NCBI GenBank assembly: GCA_009363875.1 | Contig: CM018691.1 | Location: forward strand, 36,557,446-36,621,445 | Source of the DNA: Mikania micrantha | Lineage: Eukaryota; Streptophyta; Magnoliopsida; Asterales; Asteraceae | Reading direction: 5' to 3' | Length of the DNA: 64,000 bases | Shown: piece after piece, positions 12,601 through 24,772 of the stretch | Layout of the letters: each line of letters starts with the position of its first letter | Position numbering within the stretch: position 1 is the first letter of the stretch | Position numbers and translations under genes: made by a program | The notes under the pieces: generated by a model | The model's input: only the letters and a program-made list of their open reading frames with translations | The model's database searches: none | What the model was told of the DNA's origin: nothing

Positions 12601-12629
12601 TGTCACACCCCAACCGACAGCGGAATACG
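12601..12629 (-). repeat. Gypsy E 3' LTR, outer 29 bp
   Basis: TGTCACACCCC followed by cgacagcggaatacg is the same end as at 31901 (about three differences in the first 29 bases). The last five bases, ATACG at 12625-12629, are repeated at 25949-25953 as the target duplication of Athila F. Confidence 0.85.
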
Positions 12630-13805
12630 TGATGGTTTGGGTAATTTCATGTGATTTAGGTGCATAATGATGTGTTTTTAGATTTTAAATCCATGGAATA
12701 TGGTGATTGTTTGTGTGTTTTGATGAATTGCAGGTTTTCGGGTGAAGAAAATAAGTGGTTGATGTTCAAGAATCAAAGGGTGGTCAAGAAATGGTGCTTG
12801 GGAGACCAAAACATCCAAAAATGAAGGTTTTCACGAAGTGGCGTATCAATACGGCGTATCTGGGGCGTATCACAGAGCAAAACCACCCAGGAAACTGTCT
12901 GGGGCGTATCATACGCCCCTGGGAGGCGTATGATACGCCGGGGTCAGCTAATTTTGCGGAATTTCTCCGTTTTGCCACATATTTAAGCCTAAAGACCTAG
13001 GGTTTCTGGATATCTTCGACTTGGGCGACTTTTGGAGGTTCTAGGGGGTTTCCAAGGCTTAGGAACTCATCAATTAACGCTTCCAAACATCACGGTGATT
13101 CCCAAATTGATGATTGCGCATGACCGAATGATGATTCAAGGCTAAATCCACTGAAATCATGCCCGGGTGAATGGTTAGTTAGGGTTAGGAAATTTTATGT
13201 TTTCAATTGTGATTGACTACAAACAATAGTAGGTTTCTATCTTTTTAATTGTTTGTATGTTGCTTCTCGTATTGATTCGAACGATTTGACTTTTCTGATT
13301 CGATTGCATGTTCATCATTTTTCAGTTTGCAATTGTGAAACATTGAATGTCAATTGGATTATAACTTTCAAATTGATATTGGTAATGAGTAGCCTAAGAT
13401 TAATATTAGTTGGTTTTCATCAAGTAATTGCTAAAATTAGGTTTTCCAATTATCTATGTCCGTGTATACGACAAGTAACAAATCATGTCTATGTGATTGT
13501 CTTGATCAATTGAATCATAAAGGTTCCTACTTCCCTTCTAATTTAGATCCCGGGTGTGATTCGTTTTTACAATTAAGTTACCAATCATTTGTTTTCCTTG
13601 TTAACTGTTAAAAATTAGTTTTCTTGCTAAAGTTCAAACAACCATTGATTTTATAATTTATTGTCTAGTTACATTAGGTTAAATCAACTAAGTTACACCA
13701 TCCACTTAAACTCTTCGTGGTTCGACACCCTACTTACCCTACTAGTTAAGGTAGTTAGGAACAATCTCATTAACTCTTATTTGATCGGTACTTCGACGTC
13801 GGTCA
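12630..13805 (+). repeat. Athila F 5' LTR (1176 bp)
   Basis: It begins TGATGGTTTGGG and ends CGGTCA. The copy at 24773-25948 has the same length and about 15 substitutions. A TATA-like ATATTTAAG at 12979-12987 follows the palindrome pair at 12901-12939, and transcription could start a few tens of bases later. The open frames at 12755-13000 and 13253-13513 recur in the 3' LTR because the LTR is duplicated; they have no protein features. Confidence 0.95.
12901..12939. promoter_or_regulatory. Athila F 5' LTR palindrome pair
   Basis: GGGGCGTAT-C-ATACGCCCC at 12901-12919 is a 9-bp perfect inverted repeat around one base. GGCGTAT-G-ATACGCC at 12925-12939 is a 7-bp one. They lie about 40-80 bp upstream of the TATA-like site, so they could be protein-binding sites of the LTR promoter; this role is inferred. 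Confidence 0.6.
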
Positions 13806-13810
13806 AATTT

Positions 13811-13828
13811 TGGCGCCGTTGCTGGGGA
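13811..13828 (+). promoter_or_regulatory. Athila F primer-binding site (tRNA-Asp)
   Basis: TGGCGCCGTTGCTGGGGA starts five bases after the LTR. It complements the 3' end of plant tRNA-Asp at 17 of 18 positions (established for Athila-group elements). It would prime minus-strand cDNA synthesis. Confidence 0.9.
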
Positions 13829-13941
13829 GTTAGTGCGCTTGGTGTTTGTTAATCGATTTGTTAGTTTTTATTCAATTTGTTTATTTCTTGTCTTTCCTTG
13901 TTACGCGAGGTTTGTTAGTGTGCAGGTAACAGGTTAATTGC

Positions 13942-16602
13942 ATGCATACTCGGTTCTCAGGTCGTGACTCGCCGTTGGAATTTGATCCGGAGATCGAGAA
14001 AACCGCTAGAACCAACCGAACATTACAAAAGCTAGGCAAGATTGTTACTCCGGGTTCAAGAAACACTATCCAAACCGGAGAGAGTTCAAATCAGTCTGTT
14101 CCAATGGCTGATCTGAACAATCAAAACCCACCACAACCACCACCAATTCCACCATTTAACCAGTATGCTCACGTACCACCACCAAATCAAAACCCAGTTA
14201 TCCCACCAAATCCGTTCAACCAGAATAACCCACCACCAAACATACCACCTAATTCCATGCCTAACCTTAGAATGGCACAAAACCCACTGTTAAATAATCC
14301 AAATCATGGGGTGAATCCGGGAAACAACTTGCATGAAGAAGATCATATTTTAGGTGGCGGGAGTAATTCAGGGGAGCATGGATCTTGGCATGAGGAGTTC
14401 CATGAAGAGGAAGCTAACCACAACTACCCACCTCATGAAGAATACCATGAGGATACTTGGCAACCACTAGGCCCACCGAATCACCCAGCTCACAACAATT
14501 ATGGGCATGGTGGATGGAATGGACAAGGGGGATGGAATCGACAACCACCCATGAACAATCACAATGGGAGATGGGGCTACAACAACATTGGTCAGGGATG
14601 GCACCACAGAGCTCCTGTTCAAGGAGTTGACAGTCACTTCAGACCAACTGTGACTCAAAATCCTTCACCCATTGTACCTCCATTGCTAAGAGGACGATCT
14701 TTTGAGATCAAGCCACAATACTTGGCCATTATTCCTAATTTCAGAGGGACTGCAGCTGAAGAACCATATGTACATCTTTCTGAATTTGGTGCTATCTGTA
14801 GCACTATTGGTGGTCAAGGATTCACCCCAGACGAAGTTAAGCTGAATTTGTTTCAATTCTCTTTAAAGGAAAGGGCCAAGCAATGGTTTCACACACTACC
14901 ATCTGGTAGTATCTATACATGGGAAGAGATGCAGCAGTTGTTCTTAGATGAGTACTATCCCATGAGCAAAACAAGTGAAGCTCGCAATGCCATCCGAACG
15001 TTCCAACAACAATCGGGCGAGTTGCTACATGAAGCCTTCACCCGGTTTAAAGAATTGCTCAGATTTTGCCCACACCACCAAATTCCTAAGTGGGAGTTGA
15101 TTAAGGCATTCTATGATGGGTTAACACCAGAAGATTTGAAGTTTGTCAGTTCCAGCAGTAATGGAACATTCTTAACCAATTCAGAGGATGATGATTGGGA
15201 ATTGCTTGAAAGGTTAAGCAAAGGTTCAAAGACACAGGCTTCAGCAAGCAGGAAGGCTAAACATGCTATTGGGAAACCGGGAGGAGAGTACGTGACGAAA
15301 GAAAGATTTGAAGCTCTTGAAAGACAAATTGCAAACTTCAACAGAAATTCAGGTAAGAACAATTCTAATGTGTCTAACGTTTATGATGTTTGCAATGTTT
15401 GTGGTGATATAGGTCATTTGGAGTCGGAATGTATGATGAACATGAACAGAAATGAGGAGGTGAATCAAGTACAAGGATCATTCCAGAATGACAAGAGGAA
15501 CAATGACATGAACTCTAACACATATCACCCGGGTTCGCGTAATCACCCTAATTTTAGATATGGTAATTCATCTAATCAATTGAATCCTAATTTTCAGGGT
15601 AGCAACCAACAAGGTGGAAATCAAGGGGCTTCATACCAAAACCGACAACAAAATTATAACCAAGGTAATTATCAAAGAAGTAATTACAATCAAGGTGGAC
15701 AAGGTGGCTACAATCAAAGTCAATCAAGAAATTTCCAACAAAATCAAGGTAGTCAAAGTCAAGGCCAATTTCAAAGTGGTCAACAAGGAGCAAACATTTC
15801 AATGGAAGATATAGCCAACCAAATCAACGAGTTGAGGCTAATGCTCACTGGAGTGGTGCAGAAACAAGAGCTGCAACAAAAGACAAATGAGTCCCATGCA
15901 AAGCAATTGGGACAATTGGCTGAACAACTGGCGGCTAGAGACAAAGGAAAGTTGCCAAGTGACACGACACTCAATCCTCAACATCAACCATCAGGGTCAA
16001 AGAGCAAGAATGCTCAGGTAGGTCATGTAACAACTCTAAGAAGTGGTAAGCCTTATGACAATAAGGTTGTCCTTCCACCACACTTGATCGAAGGAGTGGT
16101 GAAAGATGTGAATGAAAGTGAGGAGAGTGATACCGAACAGGAACTTGTTCCATCTGAACTTAAAAAGAAAGTATCTTTTAAAGAACCCATTGAAAATGTT
16201 TTGAAACCGGATGTAGAAACATCCAAGGGAAAGGATGTGGAGGATAAAACCACCATTCCTTACCCATCTGCTTTGAAATCACCTAATGCAAATGCAAATA
16301 AAAGGGGCCCACAACAAGATGAGATGTGGGAAATCTTCAAACAAGTTAAAATCAATCTACCCTTAATTGATGCAATCAAACAAGTTCCTGCATATGCTTG
16401 GTATTTGAAGGACATGTGTACCCAAAAACGACACCACAAAATTCCTAAAAAACTTGATTTGACTGATAATGTGAGTGCCATTTTGTCGGGTGCCCTTCCA
16501 CCAAAACTTCAAGATCCCGGAGCGCCTTTGATTTCAATTCAAATTGGAGATTTTAAAATTAATAAGGCACTCCTTGATCTTGGAGCAATTGTTAGTATAT
16601 AA
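13942..16602 (+). pseudogene. Athila F gag and protease start
   Basis: The 886-codon frame opens with MHTRFSGRDSPLEFD. Residues about 50-240 are rich in Pro, Asn and Gly. The capsid-like retrotransposon gag domain covers about 250-400 (FEIKPQYLAIIPNFRG to AFYDGLTPEDLKF). A C-x2-C-x4-H-x4-C knuckle (CNVCGDIGHLESEC) is at 15391-15432. A Gln/Asn-rich stretch follows, then the protease start LLDLGA at about 16570. The active site reads D-L-G (16576-16584), the Athila form. The frame ends at TAA 16600-16602, just past the active site, and the same frame continues downstream, so this stop is a nonsense mutation. Gag is otherwise intact and could still make particle protein. Confidence 0.92.
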
Positions 16603-19600
16603 CCGGGAAGTTTATATGATCAATACGAGTTCGGACCTTTGCAAAAGGCCGAGACCACGGTGGTTTTGGCTGATTTGACACTTAAACTTCCCCGTGGTAT
16701 ACTAATTGATGTCATTGTAAAGGTGGAAGATTTTTACTATCCAGTTGACTTTTTGGTACTGGATTATGCATCTCCTACTACCTTCACACAACCTAATGTT
16801 ATATTAGGTAGACCATTTTTGAAAACGGCTCAATGTTTGATAAATTGCATGACCGGGATGGTAGACATGGCTTTTGGGAATAGAAGATTAAGGTTGAATG
16901 TTTTTTCCCATACATCTAATCCTCTGGTCAATGATGAATGCTTCATGGCTGACATCATTGACGGGTGTCATTCTCATGAAAATGTGAAAGACACCACAGA
17001 GTTGTGTGTTCTTTGTGACAGGATTGAAGTTAAGTGTGCTCAAAAGCTACTTGAAGCTGAAAGGAAATGTGAAGTCTTGGCAATTCAAGAAGGCAAACCA
17101 ATGTGGACACATCAAATTGAAAGCTTACCGGACCACATAGATACTCAGTTGAAGCCTTCATTGGAAAGCCCACCAAAGGTGGAGTTGAAAGAGCTACCCA
17201 AGCACTTGAAATATGCTTTCTTGGGTGAAGATAAAACACTACCGGTGATCATTGCAGCAAATCTAACAGAAAACCAAGAAGAAGAGTTGATGAAAGTGTT
17301 GAAAGAAAATAAAGCAGCTATTGGGTGGACCATAGCAGATCTGAAAGGAATTAGTTCGGCTATTGTGATGCACAAGATCATAACCGATCAAGATGTCAAG
17401 CCGGTGAGGGACACTCAAAGGAGGTTGAATCCTAACATGCGGGAAGTAGTCAAGAAAGAAGTCTTGAAGTGGTTGGATGCCAGGATCATCTATCCCATCT
17501 CAGACAGCACATGGGAAAACAGTACCCAAGAAGGCAGGAATCCAAACAGTCACTGATGAGCATGGGGAGCAGGTAACAACACGACCTGTCACTGGATGGA
17601 GGGTATGTATTGATTACAGGAGGTTAAACACTGCTACCTCTAAGGATCACTTTCCTTTACCCATTATTGATCAAATAATTGAGAAGCTATCAGGTCAGGA
17701 ATTTTATTGTTTCTTAGATGGCTATTCTGGCTACAATCAGATTGCAATTCATCTAGATGACCAACAAAAGACCACATTCACATGCCCATATGGTACTTTC
17801 GCATTTAGGCGAATGCCATTTGGGTTGTGTAATGCCCCAGCCACCTTTCAAAGGTGCATGATGAGTATCTTTTCAGATATGGTTGGGGATTCCCTAGAAA
17901 TTTTTATGGATGACTTTTCAATCTTTGGTCATTCTTTTGATTCTTGCCTCACTCAACTAACTAAAGTGTTAAAAAGATGTGTTGAAACAAATTTAGTATT
18001 AAGTTGGGAAAAGAGTCATTTTATGGTACAAGAGGGTATTGTTTTAGGCCATGTTGTTTCTAAACGTGGGATGGAGGTAGATCATGCAAAAATCAAAGTT
18101 ATTTCTACTTTGTCACCACCCACAAATGTTAAAGGGATAAGATCGTTCTTGGGACATGCGGGTTTTTATAGACGGTTCATTAAAGGATTTAGTACAATCA
18201 CTAAACCTTTATGTAATTTGTTGTTAAAAGATGTTCCATTTGTTCTTGATCATGAATGTCTAACTGCTTTTAACACTTTGAAAGATAAGTTAGTTGAGGC
18301 CCCTATTCTACAAGCACCCAATTGGTCACTACCATTCGAAATCATGTGTGATGCTAGTGACTATGCAGTTGGGGCGGTTTTGGGTCAAAGGATTGATAAG
18401 AAACCAGTAGCTATTTATTATGCAAGTAAGACTTTATCTGATGCTCAACTTAATTATACTACTACTGAGAAAGAATTGCTTGTTGTAGTTTATGCTCTTG
18501 ATAAGTTCAGGTCTTACATTTGGGGAAGCAAGGTGGTGATTTATTCGGATCATAGTGCGGTGAGATACCTTATGGAAAAGAAGGATGCGAAACCGAGACT
18601 CATTCGTTGGATACTCTTGTTACAAGAGTTTGATTTGGAAATCCGGGATAAGAAAGGAAGTGATAATGTCGTCGCATATCATCTTTCAAGGATTGGAGTC
18701 AACAGTGATGAAGAATCTAATGATATCAATGAATCCTTTCCTGATGAATATTTGCTTACTGTTTCTAAATTACCATGGTTTGCTAACATTGTAAATTATT
18801 TGGCTGCAGGTGTATTGCCGGATCATTGGACAAAGCGGAAGAGGCAACAGTTTCTAGCCCAGGTAAGGTATTATATTTGGGATGAACCCGACCTGTTTAA
18901 GGTTGGTTCAGATCAGATAATCAGAAGATGTATTCCAGAAGGGGAAGTACAGGAGGTGTTGTCACTGACACACGCATCTGCATGAGGAGGACACTTCAGT
19001 GGTCAAAAGATGGGTCACCGGGTTTTATCTTGTGGTTTATTTTGGCCTACTTTATTTAGAGATGCATCTGTATTTGCTAAACAGTGTTTGAGATGCCAAC
19101 AACTTGGTAGCATCTCAAGACAGGATGAGATGCCCATGAAACCAATCCTTGTGGTCGATATCTTCGACGTATGGGGAATTGATTTCATGGGACCCTTCCC
19201 AAATTCACATGGTAATTACTACGTTTTGGTAGCAGTCGATTACGTGTCTAAATGGATTGAAGCCATTGCCACCAAAAAAAACGACCATACCGTTGTGTGC
19301 AAATTTGTTCAATCCAACATATTTTCATGATTTGGTATTCCCCGTGTGATCATAAGTGATGGGGGATCTCATTTTAAAAACTTTAACTTTGGCAAATTGC
19401 TCAAACGGTATGGTGTCAATCATCGTATAGCCACTCCTTATCACCCACAAACTAGTGGGCAAGTCGAGGTTTCCAATAGACAAATTAAGGAAATTCTTCA
19501 AAAAACGGTTTGTCCGGATCGTAAGGATTGGTCCTTACGATTGAATGATGCTTTATGGGCTTACCGAACTGCTTTTAAAACACCTATTGGAACCACACCT

Positions 19601-20086
19601 TACCGGTTAGTTTATGGGAAAGGATGTCACTTACCGGTGGAAGTTGCTCACCGTGCTTTATGGGCGGTGAAATCTGTTAACATGGACTTTGATGATGCAG
19701 GTAATGAAAGGAAATTGCAACTGTGCGAGTTGGAGGAGCTAAGGAATGAAGCATACGAATGCGCATCGGCTTACAAAGATAAGATGAAGAAAGTGCATGA
19801 TGCCAAAATCCGAAACAAAGTCTTTGAAGTAAATCAAAAGGTATGGCTTTATAATTCGAAACTGAAATTCTTTCCAGGAAAGTTGAAAAGCAAATGGTCG
19901 GGACCACACATTGTTACACGCATCGGAAGCTTTGGTGACATTGAAATCGAAGATGTGAAAGACAAGACTCGCCGTGTGGTTAATGGACATCGTCTCAAGC
20001 CATATTTGGAAGCGAGCGTCATCAACAAGGTACAAATGGATTCGGTGAACTTTCTCGTAGAGTCACCAACTTATGCAAAGGAATGA
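16603..20086 (+). pseudogene. Athila F pol: protease, RT, RNase H, integrase
   Basis: The rest of the protease (VILGRPFLKTAQCLI, about 16795) is in the gag frame to 17556. A frameshift near 17510-17530, with a few bases missing before the KKAGIQ block, moves pol to the next frame. RT follows: WRVCIDYRRLN, FCLDG-type block, MPFGLCNAPATFQR and the catalytic FMDD near 17905. RNase H starts with MCDASDYAVGAVLG (about 18340). The integrase zinc domain ends CLRCQQLG, the core has GIDFMGPF, IISDGGSHF and SGQVEVSNR (D,D,E), and the C-terminal end is LKPYLEAS. Nonsense codons: TGA 18983-18985, and TGA 19328-19330, which falls at a conserved Arg position and looks like CGA to TGA. Confidence 0.92.
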
Positions 20087-21116
20087 ATCAGGTATATCCA
20101 TGTCGAGCTAACGACATTAAACTTAGCGCTTGCGGGAGGCAACCCGAGAACTTTGTGGGTATGTTCACTAGAAACCCTCACGAGACTCCACTCGTCCAAC
20201 CGGGCTACCGGGTGGTTTAAAAGGCTTGTTGCATATGCTAAATGCAATCGTGGACCCTACGACAGTGAGGTTTAGGTTAATCATTCACCTTGTGTCATTT
20301 CATACACGTATACACACAATTGTGGCATTCTAAGAGGTAAATTGCACCTCGGGGCGAGGCACTGAAATTCGGGGGGTTGGTGTATGGGTAAATGTAAACA
20401 TATGGCAGGTATGTGGCGTACAAAGTCATGACTAGGTAATTTTGAAGTATAATGTAGTGATGATAATGATTAATGTAAATAAGTCGTAACAATAAGTTTT
20501 ACTTACATTTTTATTTTTCATAATTTTTTTTAGAGTAATTAAGTGCAATTTATTATTTTTTTAGTTAAAAAAAAAAGGGTCCGGCGTATCATACGCTGGG
20601 GTAGGCGTATGATACGCCCGGGGGTCCAACAACTCTGTGTTACGCCACATTAGAGGCCAACAATACGCCACCCTAACACCAGAGGGCGTATCATACGCCG
20701 GGTAAGGGCGTATGATACGCCGGGTACCACCTAGCCCCACTTTTGACCCGTTTTGACCACTTTGACCCGCGTTTTTACACCCCACGACCCGGAATTCGAC
20801 CCAAAAACACCAAATACGGGATCCATGAGCAAATCCAACCATTCCCCTTCCAAAAACTCACCTTCTTCCTCCTCTCACCCACCAAGAACACCAAACAAAC
20901 CCTAGATCATAACTCACTCGTTTCTCCACCGATTCTCGCAAACCTTATATGCATTTTGAGTAACTTTTCGAGGGGAACACAACCATCCACCCAGAATTTT
21001 AAGATTCCATCCCGTTTGTGAGATCGAGTAGCAGAAAAGTGACGAATTTTTGGGTTTTTCTCAAAGTTTCTCAATTTCTTCTTCCACTTTCAATTCTTTG
21101 TTTCTACAACTCAAAG
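20087..21116 (+). other. Athila F pol-env spacer with palindrome cluster and leader-like segment
   Basis: No coding frame is supported here. The stretch 20581-20725 holds four copies of the palindromes also present in the LTR. From about 20850 to 21116 it is CT- and AC-rich with an AAACCCTAG word, resembling a plant 5' leader. It ends in a splice-donor-like AAAG/GTATGT at 21116/21117. Confidence 0.6.
20583..20721. repeat. Four 15-bp palindromes in two pairs
   Basis: The units are at 20583-20597 (one mismatch), 20603-20617, 20685-20699 and 20707-20721. They alternate GGCGTATCATACGCC and GGCGTATGATACGCC, which are reverse complements of each other. Each pair has 5-7 bases between units, as in the LTR pair. 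The single half-sites tacgcc at 20641 and 20664 lie between the pairs. Confidence 0.9.
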
Positions 21117-21625
21117 GTATGTTATTCAACTTCTATTTCAGCAAAAATAATGTTAATTTAAGATGTGCATGCTTATCTTAGCATTTTGTTGTTTTCATAG
21201 TGAAGCATGGTATGCTTGAGTGTTGATTGAACTTGAAACATAGATTGTGCTTGCAGTTAGTGGTAGGTTGGAAAGGTTAGGCTCAATCATGAATGGGTTT
21301 TGGTTTTACAAATGTAATGCCTCCAAGGAGAAATTAAATAGGGCTTAGACACCTTTAGAATGAGAAGTATGGACTTACATTTTGTAAAAGGTTAAATTGA
21401 TGTGGGGTGGGAGAATCACATTCTAAAACAAGTAAAGCACAAATGTGGGGATGGTGGATTAGTAATGAATGCTTCAACTTCAACATGGAAATAAAATAAT
21501 GTGATGGACAATGGCTTTGTGTTGTGCTTTATTTGCTATTTGTGTTGCTTAACATAGTTGTAAGTGTATACTTGTTGCCTCAATTGATTTTCTAACTTAC
21601 TAACTATGTGTGGGTGTCTTTGTAG
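21117..21625 (+). other. Candidate intron before the env-position ORF
   Basis: It starts AAAG/GTATGT and ends TTTGTAG/GAC, with the ORF ATG at 21629 only three bases after the acceptor. The interior is T-rich, lacks a long frame and has a T-rich stretch before the AG. Splicing would join the leader-like segment before 21116 to the ATG. Only the sequence match is seen; RNA evidence is needed. Confidence 0.5.
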
Positions 21626-21628
21626 GAC

Positions 21629-23338
21629 ATGGGTCGCACAAAAGCTACCGGTTCAAAAGGTAAAGAGGTCGCCTCATCATCCACTCAATCTAAAAGACAG
21701 AGACTAGTCGACCAAGAATCGGATTCCGATTTTGAGATGGAGGATATGAACACGTACGATGACGATGAAGACATTGTGGTGGGGGATCAACCCCAATGGA
21801 CGGGAAATGCCCCACTGAACACCTTCAATCCTATTTGGCAACCCGTCCTCTATAGACAAAAGATGCAAGCGGTCTCAAGCATCAAGAAAGTCCTCGTCTG
21901 CGAGCGAGCCGTTCAACTCGACCAGTTCAGTATTTTTGGGGTCGTTCAATGTTTTGAAGGTCTTGGATGGGAAAACGTTCTGAAATTCAACAATAACAAT
22001 TTGGATAATGTTTACATGAAAGAGATTGTAGAGTGAATGGCCACTCTAAGGAAAGATGAGGGAAACAACCCACCAAAGACCACACGATTAATCGGAACGG
22101 TAAACGGGAAGGAAATGGTGTTGTCATTTGAAACAATGAACAAGATCGTCAAGTTTGATACAAAGCCACAAAGGGAGTACGTGTATCCCGACAGGATGCA
22201 AATTTTGGGTGAAGCCACAAACGACGATGAATGGCACGCAATGGTTCAAACTTTATTTGCTAGAGTACCAGATGACATGCCAAAGAAACTGGAGAGGAGC
22301 GATCTAAAAGTGCTCCCAAAACTTCTGTCACTTATTTCCGCATTCAACGTGATACCAAGACTTGGGGACAAGTTATTCATCAGGAATTTTGAGATTAGGG
22401 TACTGCATGCCCTAGTCACCGGACACCCTAAACTATCTTTTCGACAATTGGTACTGCTGAATGTTTGGGAAAGCAGAGTCAGCAAGGCAAGATGTTTGTT
22501 GCCTCACTGCAGGTTGTTGTCAAGCTTGTTGCTCAAACAGAAGGTGGTCAACTCCAGTACCCCATTCGAGAAAATGACACAACGTTACTTCCGCTTCGAT
22601 CGTTTAGCTGCTTTCGGTTGGATTTACAGGGAAAGGCCAACCGAACATGTACTCATTGATGATAAAACTCAGAGGCAGCTTGTTGTGCCCAAGGAAGGAG
22701 TAGTACCACTTGATGAAGAAGGGGCCGAACAGCGGGGACCTGCAGAAACATAGGGTTCCCACCAACCCCATCTGTCAACTTTTGAACCAACACCTTTCAC
22801 TGAATCCATTTTGCAAGGGAGGCCTGCAGGTTTTACTAGATGGCGTGAAGATGCAAGGGCCAATTGGGACCGGATGACCGCCTGGAGCAACGAAGACACT
22901 CAATACAGAGACACCCAGAGACAGTATGAAGAAGAGCTAAGGAGAGAAAGGAGGGATCAGGCGGAGCAGGCAGAACTGTATGCTAGGGCCGCGGCTTACA
23001 GGTTAGAGGAGTTTCGTAACGATTATTTTTTGCAGGAAGAAGCCGTGCGACAACGCACCGATTACCTAGCTGGATACACTTGCCAGGTGCGGCCCATGCA
23101 AGTGGACTATCCAAGCCTGCCACCGTATGTTCATGGTGATCAACCCCCAAGGTACCCACAGATGTTCAACCCATCTCCATGGGTCCCATACCAACATCTG
23201 GGAGACCAAGGCTCCAGCACTTCAGGGGGTTCAGATCCTTTCAACATGCAGTCTCTTCAGGAAAGCTTAATGGGAAGATGGTTCGGGCCACCAATGCCCA
23301 GACCACCATACGATGATGATTTCCACGGCACTCACTGA
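21629..23338 (+). pseudogene. Athila F env-position ORF (ATHILA ORF-1-like)
   Basis: One 570-codon frame from ATG 21629 to TGA 23336-23338, broken by TGA at 22034-22036 and TAG at 22751-22753; all three pieces are in the same frame. Residues 1-60 are basic then acidic (SKRQRLVDQ, then an Asp/Glu stretch), suggesting a nuclear protein. Residues about 80-340 match what I recall of the ATHILA ORF-1 family, including GTVNGKEMVLSFETMNKIV. Residues about 395-470 are rich in Glu, Arg and Ala and look like a coiled coil. The C-terminus is Pro/Ser/Gly-rich. I see no signal peptide or obvious membrane segment, so 'env' describes position only. The true function is unknown. Confidence 0.8.
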
Positions 23339-24759
23339 TCGCATGTGATCAGGTCCATGTGCTTGTTCCTTGAAACTTATCTTGATGTTAAACAATTGAA
23401 CTTTGATGTGTGGTGTCTCAAACTTGATAACTGCTAAGATGATTGGTTGGGTGAGCTAGGTTAATGGAACTGAGTATTAATGCTTAACCCCTGTCTAATA
23501 CATGTGATGAAACAAATGAGTACATTGAGGGCAATGTAGATTAAATGTGGGGATGGGGAAATTATGGGTAAATTTAAAAAAAAAAATTCAAACTTTTTCC
23601 AACACAAGTCTAAATGTGCATGAAAATATGGTTTGAAAATAAAATGGGGGACACATGATTGAACCAACTAATAAAGTAGATTCTTAAATTGTGATTAATC
23701 TTTTAAGTTGCGGAATAAAGTAGTCTTGACAACCAATCCGTAAGTGTTAATAGTATTGCATGACTAAGGATATGAAGTGGAGAATGAGTTGTTAGATGTG
23801 CCACATTGTAACCGTTAACCACCGTTTCCGTGAGATATTGAGCCATGTCGAGCAAAATATGGTAATAAGAATACATGCTCATTTTCTTTGATGTGTGATG
23901 ACTATAGTGAACACCTAAGGTAGAACTTGCATTGTCAATGCAATTTAAGATCACAACCTAAGCTATGCACGAAAATGATAAAGGCATTAGGAAAACCCCT
24001 TGTTTTAGCCTGTTTTACTTGTTTACCTACCCACACAATAAATTCCCTTAGTCGCCCCGTTGAGCCAGATACCTATTCATTTGTGAACCCATGAAATTAG
24101 CCTTATTAGCCTTTTAGAAATTCTAACCCATGTGGTGGATCCAAAGCAGGAAATGTTCATGTTTGAAATGAGAAAGAACAAAAGAGAAAAAGAAAAAAAA
24201 ACAAGAAACAAAAAGAATAAAGAGTGTGCAAAAGAAAGAATAAGAGGAGAAACATGTACAATACAAAACATGTGCACAAGTAAGCGTATTAAAGTGTTGA
24301 CTGTATAGTGGATTCACCCATTCTCGCCTGTAATTACATCAACCATACCCACCTTAGCCAAAGCCAACCCGAAAAAGTCCTTTTGATTTGTGTATGTCTT
24401 AGTAATCAGTGATGGAGAATTGATTACTGTGCAAGCTTATGCTAAGGGTGTTCATTATAGGAAGGAGTGTCATAAACATGCTAGTCATACCTACTAGCGC
24501 ATATATGAAACCGAGTGGAGTGTGAATTGTGAGAAATGTGAACACATGTAATAACTCATTCGGAATGGAATAAATGTAGTTGTGTAGGGTGTTGGCACGA
24601 ATGGATTGTTTGTTGGATGTAAATCTATTGCACGTTGTAAGTCTTGGGGATTGATCATGATTTTTGAATTCTTTATTATTGGGAGGTTATGGACAACTCA
24701 TTAGTTGAATAATCATGGTTGACGTGTGCATGAGACTTTGCTTGGGGCAAGCAAAGGGA
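23339..24759 (+). other. Athila F 3' untranslated region
   Basis: About 1.4 kb without a supported gene. It has a palindromic acattgagggcaatgt at 23522-23537 followed by the sequence AAATGTGGGGATG (23543-23555), and a purine-rich run at 24168-24246. Athila H has the equivalent region at 41640-42893, with the same two motifs in the same order. Confidence 0.75.
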
Positions 24760-24772
24760 AAATGTGGGGATG
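24751..24772 (+). promoter_or_regulatory. Athila F polypurine tract
   Basis: GCAAAGGGAA then AAATGTGGGGATG abuts the 3' LTR start TGATGG at 24773. It is the expected plus-strand primer. The last 13 bases recur exactly at 21441-21453 and 23543-23555. Confidence 0.85.

Noticed and set aside
12755..13513. Frames at 12755-13000 and 13253-13513, repeated almost exactly at 24898-25143 and 25396-25656
   Set aside because: Duplicated only because they lie in the two LTRs of Athila F; no protein features, and the first overlaps the palindromes.
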